Made by a program: the position numbers and the translations under genes. The notes under the pieces are model-generated. The model did not search any database. It worked only from the letters and a program-made list of their open reading frames with translations, and was not told the origin of the DNA. 64,000 nt of DNA. Source: Wuchereria bancrofti. Taxonomy: Eukaryota; Nematoda; Chromadorea; Rhabditida; Onchocercidae. How positions within the stretch are numbered: the stretch's first letter is position 1; each line of letters opens with the position of its first letter. Shown here one piece after another: positions 33,575-46,750 of this stretch. Location: the NCBI GenBank assembly GCA_005281725.1, contig SSBO01000012.1, forward strand, positions 19,047,060 to 19,111,059. The letters run 5' to 3'.

Positions 33575-36500
33575 ATGGATGCTTTTTTGAACCGACCAGA
33601 AAAGCAGGATCAAGCTTTAATGACATCAATGGAAATTCCTTGGGTTGAGAAGTAGTATGTTCCAAATTTTATTTCAAATTATCATATTGTTAAATTTCTT
33701 AGTAATTCAAACGTGTTATATTCATTATAAGCCTGATTAATTCTTTTTTATTTCCTTTGTTATATTTCCATTTATTTGTGTAGTTGGTAGAGCTTTGAAC
33801 TTAGGCAATTTGCTTATTTCAGTCGTCCACGAAAGGTTGAGGAAGTGGCTTTTCAAAGTGAAGTTGTATCAGTGCTGAAAAAAGTGCTGGAGGGAGCCGA
33901 TGTAAGACTTTTTACAATTTACAAAATATTACAATTAATTCATTTAGCTCAAATTCTGTTAATAGTATTATGAAGTACAAATTGTTAAAGCATCATAACA
34001 ATAGCAATATTTTCTTAAATTAGGAAGACAACCAAAAGTGACTCATGAAAATTTTAATAAAGCTTTTATTATATACAGCGTATTATTATAATAAAATTTT
34101 ATGCAAATGTACATACAGTTAATACTTCACATTTTTCAGTTACCAAATTTGTTATTCTATGGACCACCAGGAACAGGTAAGACATCGGCAGCTATTGCAT
34201 TATGCCGACAATTATTTCGTAATACCGTTACATATCGTGATAGAGTTATGGAAATGAACGCATCCGATGAACGAGGCATTAACATCGTTCGCAATAAAGT
34301 TTGTTTTGCTTCATTTTATTGTTTTCGATTTTTGTTCGGCTACTTTTTCAGTGTCAATACAAATATAGTTTTGAGATTTTTAAACACAATTCATTTTGCA
34401 AACACAAGATATAATTTTCTCGTCCATTGTGTTAAGTCACACTTTTATGAATGCTCTTGTTTCACATCATCTGTAGCACTAAATTGCGCTTCACTGAGTA
34501 ATGATTGTTGCATAAATTTGTTCTCAGTTTCTTTTTCTAGATCAAAGAATTTGCTCGACGAGCTGTTTCATCACACTTACCAGATGGAAGTCCTGTTGTG
34601 GGATTAAAGGTTTACACTATTTTTTAACATAAGTTTCTATTTTTTAATTTCAAAACAATCATATTATACTATTCATGATGCGAACATTAAAAAAAGGTGA
34701 AATTCTGTCCGGGTATCTGTTTATCATGAAGCTTTTATTGTTTTAGCTTAATCAATCGTGAAGGGAAGAACTCCATTTAGCATCATTCAACCTGAGATTT
34801 CAATTTTAGCAGTTCACCTACTTGACGTGCCCGATATGATTTATTGCGTAGCTTTACACATTTCTTTCACTCTTTCAACAATATATACTTGATGAACGTA
34901 TGGAAAAGTTATCCAGAATTCTTTGAATTCCCTCCTCTTTTTTTTTAAATTTTTCAGTTAGTTGAAACTTAAATTTATAAACGTTTAATGGGTATTTTGA
35001 TTAGGTAATTATCTTGGATGAAGCAGATGCAATGACTACCCCTGCCCAAGCAGCTTTAAGACGGACGATGGAACGGGAATCACGCACTACTCGTTTTTTT
35101 CTCATCTGTAATTACATCACTAGAATAATAGATCCGCTCACTTCTCGCTGTGCCAAATTCCGTTTCAAATCAATTTCATCGGAAAGTCAGGAAAAAAGGT
35201 TACTAAGATTTTTTTTCTTTTTCCTGTCTTCTGTGTCATAAAATGTTCCATAATTTTACTATCTAGCATATCCATAGCGTTTTATGTTCACTAATTGTGT
35301 TTGACACCGTGCATCGAAATATTTTAAATCTAAAACGAATTTAATTAAACTTGCTTGCTGTTGACCTTTCAGCGAATGTTTTTTAGTTTTATTTAATTGT
35401 TGTGTAATTAACCCTACATTGTGATCTTATTATGAATTTACTAAGGAAGTTTTGGGAAACAATAGATTGTAACGTGATTTAATAATTTTTGCCTAATAAT
35501 TCAATTTAATATTGAAAGGTATGAATGATGGTTTTATATAGGAATAAACTAATTGCATCAAAATTAAGTAAATTAAAAATATATTGCTAAAAATATTGTA
35601 GACTTGAATGGATTTGCCAAAATGAGAATATTGAATTTGATCCACTAGCAATCAGTGAATTAATCGAATTATGTGATGGTGATATGCGAAAAAGTGTCAC
35701 AGCATTACAGGTAAAATGCTGATTTTACTGGCAACAATTAATAGCATGCATTGTTTACTGGTATCCAACTTATAAAATTGCAACGGTTTGAATGAATCTC
35801 AATAGACAGTCGTCTCTTCTAAACACTTAGCAAGGGAAAAAAATGAAATTTTAAAGTGGAAAAGGAAGATCTCAAATGAATGTATCTCTTACAGTGAGAT
35901 TTTTTGATGTAAATTTGATTAGTTTTTGGAAAAATTCTAATTTTTAAATTTTGAATATTGCAGACAATATCATCATGTCATAAAAAATTAATTCCCACTG
36001 ATGTACGACAATTTCTTGGAGCTGTACCGGATGATGTGGTACAGCAATTCGTAGCTTCATGCAGATCTCTTAATCATAATCAATTGTATGCATGCATAGA
36101 AAATATCAGACGAGAAGGCTATGGAGTTTATCAGTTGTTGAAACAATTTTTCTACATATGCTTACGTCTCGAGGATCTTACTGATTTGAACAAAGCTACA
36201 ATATGCGAAAAAATTGGATTAAGTTTTATTTTCTTCTTTCTTTCCGCATTAATCAATTAACGCCATGGAAATGACAGTAGTTAGTGTATTGTCTAAAGAA
36301 GGCAAAAAATCTAACAATTCAATGAAACTTTGTGCCATCAAATGAATCACTTACAAAGTTATTGCCATACCATCTTTTCAGACATAACTGGTCACTATGT
36401 TTAATTTTGAATTTTATTTAAAAAAATTTTTTTTTTCTTTCCAACTGTCAAAAAATTCCATTAAATCTACCCATTCATTTATCAACTTATTAGTTAATGT

Positions 36501-36633
36501 TTCACAAATTGCATACTATAACTAATATCTTATTCAGAAGTGTGAAATGCGTATTCTCGATGGTGCAAATGAGTTCCTACAATTGCTTGATTTTGGGACG
36601 GTTGTAATGGAACAATTCAAAACGTCACTTTAA
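33575..36633 (+). CDS. rfc-4: Replication factor C subunit 4 (clamp loader)
   Basis: AAA+ subunit of the five-part RFC that loads PCNA at primer ends. Exons: 33575-33654, 33823-33901, 34140-34298, 34541-34609, 35005-35198, 35602-35710, 35964 to about 36222, and 36538-36633; about 347 residues against 363 in human RFC4. Visible motifs: [18 protein letters not shown] (N-terminal RFC box), Walker [22 protein letters not shown] (box IV), Walker [19 protein letters not shown], and the sensor/arginine-finger segment [11 protein letters not shown]. The C-terminal collar ends in [14 protein letters not shown]. The MDAFL start plus the V(V/S)VLKK.LEGADLPNLL run is specific to RFC4 rather than RFC2, 3 or 5. 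The last junction does not fit: the only GT donor of exon 7 (36223) leaves one extra base relative to the last exon, which must be entered in phase 0. Confidence 0.95.
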
Positions 36634-37282
36634 ATTCTTTTAATATCTTTTGCCATATCTCATGAATTATTCGCTTTAAGTGAAGGAAAATATGAATGAA
36701 TTACGTCTCAAATTCATACAATGCCTTATACGTTTGCTCTCTTTGCATTTAACCAAAAAAGCATGAAGTATGGTTGTTTTAAAGATTCTTTACTACACTG
36801 CTGATTTCAATTTTATCATATCAAAAAAAAAGAAAAAAAAAAACGACTAGAGATCAGCTTTTACTTCTTTAGTTCAAAGTTTTATTAAGTTTTAACATTG
36901 TGGTATGTTATTAATGCATTTTTTTTTATTAATTTGTTATAGATATATCAGTTATATACACGTTGATTACGAAACAAATGATGAATTAACAAATGATGTT
37001 TGAAGAGAAAACATTTCATTTTGTTTAACGTTTTTTTTTATTTTTCCTACTTTATATTCACTGAGTTGAAACTAAAGAGTTTGTTTCAACACTCTGATTA
37101 AAGATTCAAAGGTATATGCTCTATCATTTCATCACCTGTGAGAGATATTAAGAATTATAGCTTTTTTTGTTTGCTTAAAATACAATTTTTATGGATTAGT
37201 TTTCACGATAAATAATTTATTTCAAACAATAATTATTCATTTTCATTTCGAAAAATAATTATTCCGGGAATTTGATTGAAAT
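36634..37282. other. Convergent spacer between rfc-4 and the LIM-homeobox gene
   Basis: Tail-to-tail intergenic DNA, AT-rich, holding both 3' UTRs. TTTATT at 37216-37221 gives an AATAAA for the minus-strand gene about 62 nt past its stop. No gene seen. Confidence 0.55.
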
Positions 37283-40200
37283 TTATGCAGAACCTGACGG
37301 GATTATTCGTTGCTCTGTTGCAACCATTGCATCTTCCACACTGAAATTATTTGAAATACTCTTGAAGACGATAACATGGATTTCAGAGATTTTGGTGAAT
37401 TATTAAGAATACATTTTTGTGCAAGAAGATAGGATATTCTTGGATTGCATAACTGCTTATTTCTCCTAATTAAGTTTATCAATTTCAGATGGACTGAAAA
37501 GATCATTGTAATGGTATGTTTGAGTGCTCTTTGTACATTTCAATGAAATTTGGTGAAAAAAAAAATCAAATTTCATCTTTAATTTTCTAAAATTCCATCT
37601 TTCAAATTTAGGATGTAAGAATAGGAAAGAAAAAACCTTGTTAAGACAGATGTTGGGAAAATCATGCCGTCAATACTGTCACCACTGGGACTCTTCGGAG
37701 TGCTACATAGATCGGTTGATGACCGTCCACTATTGCTAAGGCTAGTTCGATTCTTCTTACTGCCCTGATATTTCTTTTGACGTGCTCTTGAATTCTACAA
37801 TTTCAAAATTTATTTATTCTATGTAGCTTTAACAATGCAGAAAACAAACAAACGAAAGAAAAACAAAACAAAGAGAAGAAAGGAAAAGTGGACCGCAAAA
37901 TTAGAGTAAATATAAATTCAGAAATGAGCAATTCACCCCTAATAATGTTTCACCTTTAAAAGGAGGAAAAGGAAAATAAGAGTGATTTTTACCTGAAACC
38001 AAACTTGTGTAACACGTTTGCTAAGACCGGTCATTGTAGCAATTCGTTCCAAATCAGCACCATCCGGATTGCTATCAATTTGAAAATGTGTTTGCAAAAC
38101 GGCTAATTGCTCTTCAGCAAATGTTGTTCGTACACGTTTTGCTTTTGCTTTTTGTTGTCCTAAAATAATTTATATAAATTTCATTTTCCAAAAAGAGAAA
38201 TTAACAAGGCTATTATTAATTATTTATTGCACATAAAATATTTATTAAAATTAATTGAATCATACCACATTCTCCTTCAATCAATTCCATATAATGCTGC
38301 TTGCAAAGTAATCGACAATCTTGCAGTGCGAATTCTTCACCTGTACTTAATTGACGTTTGCATTGATCGCATGCAAAACATGCAAGATGATAGACAAAAT
38401 TACGAGCTCGTCTTACCCAATCAGTTGCATGAATTAAGCGTTGACAGGATGAACATTTTGTTCCAAATCGTCTGAAACAATTCATAATTTTTGCACTAAA
38501 TTTGGAATAATTAATGAATAATTTTCAAATATTAAATGTTGAATTAGTGTAATTTTGTACTTGTCAAGATGATTTTTCCTTTTTTCTTTTTGGTTTTAAT
38601 AGCAATACAAATATAGATAAGAGATAATTTCAGAAATGATTAAATTAATTAGCATTTTTAATTGCTAATATGTAGCAACATTTATACCTATAACAAAATA
38701 TTACAAATTATTTGATAAATATTTGACACTAAAAATAAATAACTTTATTAAAGATATGCAATAAGAAAGAAGTAACCAGCATTTGAATAAGAATAAAGAG
38801 TGGAGGGTACTGTAGCAAAAGTAGCAAAAGCTAAGATTAATTATTATAAAAAGTAATTGAATATTAGATACACCTATACTTCAATACTACTATACTCTTG
38901 TAGCATCCGAATGTCAAAATCATCATTAGCTGTCCGTTACTGTGTATAGAAGGAAATGAATGGTCAAATAATTATAGCAATATCAATGCACTGCTATCGC
39001 TTCTATTTCATTAATATTCGATTTAAATTCTTTGAAACAAAATTCAAGTTTCTTGAATTGGATTTCAAATTTTTGAAGTCATCAATTAATATTATAGATA
39101 TCTAAAGGAATTGATCAGGTAGATTTGGAAATGCAAATGAAATAATAATGCTCGAAAATGCAACTTCTGCAAGTCATAAAATATTTAATTATACTCGAAT
39201 ACTTGAATCAACACGAGTCAGTTATAGCATACAAAAAGTATAAATTCAATTTAAATCTTTACAAGTTTTTGTTAAAAATAACGCCTTGCAGTATTTCACT
39301 TCAAAATCGTATACAGCAAAGTTTGGTGAAAGTTTTAATTCCAGATAGAAATTTTTAAGTGTAAACCTCGAATTTAGCAAAAATTTTTATTGTCCAAACA
39401 TCCTCATATCACTCAAAATTTAAAATTTAATTAACAACCATTATTAGTTGATAGGACTGAAATGGAAGAGGAAGAGAAGGGTCGAGGGACAAAATGTTAT
39501 AGTTAACAATTAACAATAAGCTTGTTACATCATTGTAATCTTTGGTTGTATTAAATTATACGCCTATTCTATGTCACTCGAGAGGATGATTGGGCAGATG
39601 TCCTATAAGTAACCTAGATTTATGCCTCTTACTACCGTTACTATTACTCATTTATGTCTGATCGGACTGGATAAGTAATCATTGATAAGTAGTAATCGTT
39701 CTCGATCATACACATTGTTTATCATCAGCAAATCATAGCTATCACTAAGCAAGCAAATTGAAAAAAAAAAAAGAAATATGAGGATAAGCAAAAAAAACAG
39801 GAGAGAAGAAATTTTATCCGAAAAAGAAGAAATTTAAAAATGAGCAATCTGAAAAAGTTGATTTATTTCCATTTTTGTGAAAAAAAGAAAAAATATAGTA
39901 AACATTAATTAGATAACTGTTTGTTGAAAAATACAGCAGAAAAAAAATTAAAGTCCTAATTTTATGGATTAATTAATTTTCCATAATTTATTATACATTC
40001 ATACAGTTTGAGTCGTTCATTTATTTATTTATTTGATTTTTTATGAATACATCTGCTGAAAACAATCATATAAAGTTATTAGCAATACTTCATGAAATAA
40101 AATACATAATCTGGGCATACAAAAAAAAAAAAAATCTGTCAAAAAAATTTCTTATTAAATAAACGAAACAATTAGGAAATACCGGCGGTATTTTTCCATT

Positions 40201-42577
40201 CATTTGTAATAAAATGATAAATTGGTAAGCTAAAGAAGATGTAATTTTAATAAATTTCAATATCAGTTTATTGACTGCTTCTTGGCATTTAAATTATAAA
40301 TGATGGCTTATAAAAATTGATTGAAATTTTAAAAAAGTCGATCATTATCCATATGTTTTCCTCAAGAAATTCGTGATTTTAAAATATTTTTATGCAAAAT
40401 TTATAACTTATTCTCGAATAAATAGCGATAACAAGAACAACGATAACAACAACAAGAATGACAACAACAAAAACAATACTAGCAATAATGACAGCAGTGA
40501 CAACAACAATGACAACAACAACGACAACAACAACGACAACAGAAACGACAACAACAACGACAGCAATAACGACAGCAACAACGACAACAGCAACGACAAC
40601 AACAACAGCAAAACCATTTTCGATGTTTTGGGGACACATTTAAGAGGACAACAGTAAATAACAAATATGAGGTAAATTTTTTTCCGAAAAAAAAAAGAAA
40701 AGAAATTAAAAAGACCAACCTATTATAGCATTGTATGCAAAAGAAATTATTATCTTTAACAAAACAAGATGAGTACTGCTCCAATAATATGGAACACTGT
40801 GAACATTTTAAGCAATTAATATGCCAAAATCGTGAATTAACAGTTAACAATGTTCGATCTAAGATAAATTCTGAACATGATGAGCATATTTCCACTTCGA
40901 ACTGAAATAAAACAAAATTAATTTTTCTCTCAAAATTAGTAAAATTCAAAAAATTAGAATTTTTGAATCGATAATTTGTAATTAAATTGGAGATTGGAAA
41001 AATCAAGCTTTTCTAAAAATTTTTCTTGCGACTAATTTATAATGAATTAGGTTTCAAAACACAAAAAAATAAGAAAATTCGGACTTTGTGTGGGCAATTT
41101 ATGATGAATAAAAATTGAAAGTTTAGATTTTTTGTATGGGTGATTTTGTAATAATATCTAATTGATATATGTCATATAGTATGAAAGAAGATAAATTATG
41201 TATGTTTTATGAGATTTTTATTCTATGCAGTATAATTTATAAAATACTAATAATTTTGAAATTGTTGAAAATGCAAGATAATGATAAATGTTTCATAATA
41301 TTATTCAGTTAATGCCAAAAATTTTTTTGTATTCATAGTTGAACTAACCGTACTATTCATTTTTTTTGTTTTTATCAAAAATAATGTGATAACTTCTTTA
41401 ATGCTTTTCCAATTAATTAATTAACCAATGCGTAATTTTCATTCAAATTATGCTCATACATTAAAACCAAATCCATATGTTAATGATAATTTATTTTCAT
41501 CCTTATGTAATCTAATGTCGTAATAGCTATGCAAATTAATTAATTTCTGTAGATATTTTAATTCACCAAATTTTAAACCCCAACTATCGATCATTTAAAT
41601 TCTATTTCATAAATCCAATCATACCTCTCTGCATATTTTGCAAAAGATAATATTATCTTTATAAACTAATTCAATCATATCTAAAATTTGAATGAATAAA
41701 TCAGTGGAATGGAAAAATTATTAACCAAATACAAAATTTAAAATCGCTCAAATAAGATAGGATGGAAATATTTAATGCAAAGCGCTTACTTTAAAAAAAA
41801 AATTGCAATATTTAAGCTTTATTGTGTACGATTGACGAAAAAAAAGGAAGATAAAGAATCGGAAGAAAAAGAAAAAAGATAAAAAAACTATTAAAAATAA
41901 GACACCTTTGAAATTCGATGTGAAAAATTTGGTTCATTAACGGTTGTTATTGCACAATTGCAGTTGCTATTATTACTACTAACATTTGCGCCATCATTTC
42001 CGCTACTGCTATTTCTGCTTCTGTCAGTGGTAATAATCATTGTTGTATTACTTTGATCCGTTTGTAATGCAATTGTTCCAACAATTGCGCAAATATTATT
42101 TTCCGCATTTTGTAATGTTAATGTTTGTTCGGATTGTTGTCGTTGTTGCTGTTGTTGGTGTTGTTGTTGTTGTTGTTGTTGACAATGATGATGATTATTA
42201 GCGGTTAAATCATTTTTTATTTCGCTACTTGTTGTTTCAGTTGTTAGAGCAACAGCTTGTGTTGCTATTGTAGTCGACAAGTCAAGTGATAAGTCGGATT
42301 TTATTGAATGATTAAGTAATCCAGTTGAACTATTACTGTAACCAGGGAATTCATTAATATTAAGTGTTGTTCGGTTAAGCGATACGAATGCATCGGTATT
42401 ATTAATTAACGATGATGTAGATGCACCAAAATGACTGTTTTCCGAAATTCCTGATGTATCATTTGTATCACAAAGTATCGGTACAAGATTATTAGCAGCA
42501 GCAGCAGCAGTAGCAGCAGCAATGGTTGCAGTATTATAATTAATAGATTTCTCGTATAAACGATGATGAATTTCCAT
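37283..42577 (-). CDS. lim-4: LIM-homeodomain transcription factor, Lhx6/Lhx8 (lim-4) class
   Basis: Exons on the minus strand: 41906-42577, 40720-40901, 38266-38471, 37993-38159, 37637-37794 and 37283-37340; 1443 nt, every junction in phase, 480 residues. LIM1 begins [20 protein letters not shown] and LIM2 begins [19 protein letters not shown]; both have the full set of zinc ligands (CxxC, HxxC, CxxC, C/D). The homeodomain (about 358-417) contains [16 protein letters not shown] and [18 protein letters not shown] with the invariant WFQN. The WVRRAR and [12 protein letters not shown] segments match Lhx6/Lhx8/Arrowhead rather than Lhx1/5, Lhx2/9 or Isl. In C. elegans lim-4 sets neuron identity. 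The 224-residue N-terminal exon is low-complexity, with an Ala run, HHHC followed by Gln runs, and many Asn/Ser/Thr. The ATG at 42577 is the only supported start, though an upstream exon is possible. Confidence 0.93.
40426..40615 (+). repeat. (AACAACGAC)-type minisatellite in LIM-homeobox intron
   Basis: About 190 bp of interlaced AAC, GAC and CAG triplets (for example ACAACAACGACAACAACAAC). It lies about 105 bp inside the intron that follows the LIM1 exon on the minus strand. It produces long spurious Asn/Asp/Thr or Cys/Val/Leu frames on both strands. Confidence 0.95.
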
Positions 42578-42958
42578 TTTCGTAATAATCGTAACAGGTG
42601 AAATTGCTTTTTTTGAGTGTAAATTACTTATTATTTTCTTTTCTTCAATACATCAGCAAATAATGCCTAATAATAGTAATAGTTGTAATAATGACCATAA
42701 CGATGACGATGACGATAACGATCATGATAACGGGCAATAATATCAATAATAATGGTAATAATCAATGTTGCTTCAGTAAATGTAAATTTTTTTTCCGCAA
42801 TCACAACTGATAAATGAAAAAGGAAAAGAGATGAGAAAAAATAAACATAAATATATGTGCAAAAAAATTTAAGATAAATTATGGTAATGATGAATATATA
42901 TATGCATTTATGCTGTTGGGTATGAAATTTTGGAAATGGTTAGTTAGGGCCTTTTTCT

Positions 42959-43213
42959 TTTTATCTTCATCAACAATAATGATAATAATAATAACAATAA
43001 TAATAATAATGAACAATAATAATAATAGTAATAATAATGAGCAATGATAATAATAATAATGACGATGATGATGATAATATTGTTAATGTTGATATAAATG
43101 TGCTTGTGATAAAAATGACTATAATAAATATGAAGATGAAGCAGTTTGAAAAGCTTAAGGCTTATAATAGAGTAGAGAATTGAAGTGAACCTTAACGAAG
43201 CATATTCTTCAAA

Positions 43214-43247
<34 letters not shown>

Positions 43248-43265
43248 TGTGACGATGATGACGAT
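42959..43265. repeat. AAT and GAT microsatellites
   Basis: (AAT/TAA)n with interruptions at about 42960-43075 and a cleaner (GAT)n at 43218-43265. These make the Ser-rich and Ile/Tyr-rich minus-strand frames in this interval, which are not genes. Confidence 0.95.
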
Positions 43266-46019
43266 TTGTAACGAGTTCTAGCCTTTTGCGTCAAGCCTGT
43301 TTGTTAAAGGATGAAGCTAAAACTCCATCCATTGCAACATAATTTATGAAAAATCTCCTCCCTCTTTCCCTTTTTCATTTTCATTCCTTTCATTTCCTTT
43401 TCTCTTCCTCTCTCTCTCTCTCTCTTTCTCCATTCATTCCTTCTCTTCCTCTTCTTCCTTTTTCTCTTTTCCTCCCTTTTTTCATCGCTTCCTTTTTTAT
43501 TCAAAATCACCGTAATCTGATGTCTATCACTGATGATTCCTTTTTATCTAAATATATCCTTTACCATATATCCATCCATATCTACTAGATATATATATAT
43601 ATAAACTTATCATCCATCTCATTTTTATTTTATTCCCTGAAGGACTAACCTTCCTCTAAGCCCTTTCTCTCCTTCCGGAAATTTTCCTCTTTAACAAAAT
43701 GACAACAACGGGACACGATAGCATAGCACATCCCATTTTACTTCCATTTAACAACTACCGTATCCTCTTCCTTCACTTATTCTTTCCAAAATTTATTATT
43801 ATTATTATTTATCATCATTATCGCCTATATCAATCATATCATTTGTTATGATATATTCCCAGTCAGCAGTTTTAACTATTATTCATTTTTCTTTTTTTTT
43901 GTTCTTGTTTACCGTTTTTTTTTGCTGCTATTTTTGGATTATTTGTTTCTTTTCTTCTTGCTATTGATCTTAATTAGTATTGTTATAAATGTGCTAAAAT
44001 TCAACATCACAAATATGATTTATCGCAATATTTGTTTATCAATAATTCATGTTGATAAGAATAAATTTAAACTTATTCATACTCGATCGATTAATTTTTG
44101 TCATAAGTATATTCAACCAATTGATCCCTTCAAATATTATCAAAAAAATTATTCTTTTTCTTTTCGTTCCCATTTTTTCTTCACTTTCTTCAAATTAAAA
44201 GTTTTCCTTTTGATAATTTTGTATTGTCATAAATTTATCAGTTCAATAATCTATCAAAACATTAACAGTAACAATAGAAGGAATGAAAATGAGTTGATTT
44301 AATAGACGGTACCTTCAACAGTATCATTCATTTCTTCAACTTCTCTAATAATAATTAATGTATGCGTAAGTTGATAATTGCAGTTGATAATTACAATAAT
44401 TTAATAATGCTTTTACAATAAGTTCAATAAGTACGTTTTACAATAATTCGATAAAATAAATTTGCAACAGTCATCACAATAAATCAATAAGAGCTACAAT
44501 GAGTCAGTAAGAAGCCACAATAAATTAGTAATACAAAGTGTTATTGTCTCATTAGTATTATAAAAATTTACAAAAAAAAAAGATTTAACACTCAAATAAA
44601 AATTAATTATTACAAACTATTTAAATCTTTTGAAACCCACAACTTAACCTACTTAAATTTAAGAATTGTTTTCAGTTTTAAAAATAGTTTCACTATTTAT
44701 ATATATATAATATATAATAAAATTAGTATGCTAGAGAATATTTTAAGGTTACATTAATTTGTTCAGTGAGAAAAAGCATTAATTACTTTACGAGTAAGTT
44801 AATAATTAAAATCATTCCTCACACTAATTGCACCATCAATTAATTGCATTAATCAATTGCCATCATTTTGAATGATTTGTTATGTTTATCAGAACATTTA
44901 CTATTTCATTTCATTTTTTCTTCACGTACGTTTAAATCTGCAACTACCCTCTAACACATTACATTTCTTTAATACTGGAATTTAATTTCGTGATTGTAAT
45001 AGATTATTACTTCAAAGAATTAGTTGTTATTGCTATTGTTATGTCATAATTAATGATAGCGTGAACTTAAATTTTTATCAATTCTGAATTTCAGAACTTC
45101 ACAAGTGATAATCAGAGAAACACGTGAGCCATCATTATTGACTTGTGTTGAAATAAGTATTTCAACAAGGAACGATGTTAAACTTAAACGATCTATAATA
45201 AATTGGAAGAAGGTATTAAACCAAACGATGTATCGATTATTTTGTGATAAGAAAGTCAATTAATAAATGGAGTTCATATCATTATCATTTGCTACATGCT
45301 AGTTATCATTTTTCGTTTTCTCCTTTTCTTTTGAAGAAAAAAATTACAAGTATATTTCTTACCAGTATCAATTCAACTGGTATTCAATGCAACTTATACG
45401 TTTTTTATTCAAGTTTTAATGAAATTAATCATCACCACTTACCGTTTTAACAGCATGCTTTAAAATTAAGAGAAATGGAAACTTTTGTTTTACTGTTTCC
45501 TATTAAAATTCAGTACGAAATTTCAATTCTTAAAGTTCATCAAGCTAAATATACATGTGTTTATTTGTTTGTCAAAAGACAAATTTGTTATATCAGTAAT
45601 AGTAGAATTAATTAACTTGATATAAAAGATAGTAACAATAATTAAGCATAAAATAAATTTCGCATTTAAAAATACAGGATGGAAAATTCTTTTTATATTA
45701 TGTCTTGAAAAAAAAAATTAAATTTCTGATTAATTTTTCAAAATTTATTACTTTTCCTATGTAACAAGTTTTTTCTTCTTTTCTTTTTGTTGAAATATTA
45801 TGCAAAAAAGTTAAGCGATTCTTAAACATAATGTAGATAACTTTTATATCAAATATTAATTTGAATGAAATGTTGGTAACATTGATATTAAATATTAATT
45901 TGAATGAAATAAATCATCAACTAACCATTAGCTTTAAACAAGACGGCTAAATTGGCGATAAATGAATTTAAACGATTAATAGGATTGATTTGAAATTCAA
46001 TTACCAAATTTGTCGAAAA

Positions 46020-46750
46020 TGCTAATCATTATGCATCGGGATGATTTGGTTGACACACTCCTCAAAATGCCCAGTTTTCGGACGTTACAACAATTGGATT
46101 ATCCAATCCTCTCAAATGGTCACTAACAGTCCTTCCTTTTTATTGCTCATTCTGTCTATAACATTCTAAAACTTTCATCTGTAAAACTAATAGATTAAAA
46201 ATTAGGGCCAAAAAAATTTTTCTTTAAATTTTGCTTTTTATTCTAAAACAAATTTGCATTGATTCAGTCATTTCCGTTTGAAAAGTTGCATTGAGAATTT
46301 TTTTATAAATTCTCATTGAAATAATGAATCATTTATTCGTACATTTCAACATACTAATTATCATTTTATAAATAAATTCTAATGCTTTTCCATCTTTTCC
46401 TCGGACATTTCGGCGAATGTAAACTATGCTTTTATCAAATTGTGCAAGTAGATGTATTGGCAATTCTTTGGGATTTTAAAATGTATCAATCAATAACATT
46501 AGAAATTACTGATGGATTAGTTGGATTACCGTATGCAAAAACGAGTGGGGTGGCGCATTTGGCGAATAAAGAGAAGGAAATTTGACACCATGCATGGTAA
46601 CATAGCTTATCAATCAGTAATGCGCTAATTGTTAGCTATTTAGCAAGATGGACAATATGGTGTTGCATCCTGAACGTGAACCAATTTCCAGATATGTCGT
46701 AATCGATGCAATGGGTAGTTGAATGGGCAAATCTTGGGTAAAATATGAAA
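46020..46750. other. Compositionally distinct island with short coding-like frames
   Basis: GC rises well above the flanks in two patches. 46035-46140 has a plus-strand frame (MHRDDLVDTLLKMPSFRTLQ), closed by TAA. 46382-46585 has a 67-codon plus-strand frame, and the opposite strand has a short Met-started frame ending in a CATACG/GTAATC donor at about 46531. Several stop-broken frames continue to 46750. The pattern suits a decayed gene or transposon, or a conserved non-coding block. No family recognised. Confidence 0.3.

Noticed and set aside
34101..34607. 168-codon plus-strand open frame read as one exon in rfc-4
   Set aside because: Only 34140-34298 and 34541-34609 match RFC4; the middle is an intron that happens to stay open.
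40379..40657. Long Asn-, Thr-, Val- or Leu-only frames
   Set aside because: They are the translation of the AAC/GAC minisatellite in all frames.
42944..43510. Ser-rich and Lys/Arg-rich minus-strand frames
   Set aside because: Products of the GAT microsatellite and the pyrimidine tract.
43922..44302. 126-codon plus-strand frame, hydrophobic start
   Set aside because: AT-driven composition, no splice context and no motif; expected by chance in DNA this AT-rich.
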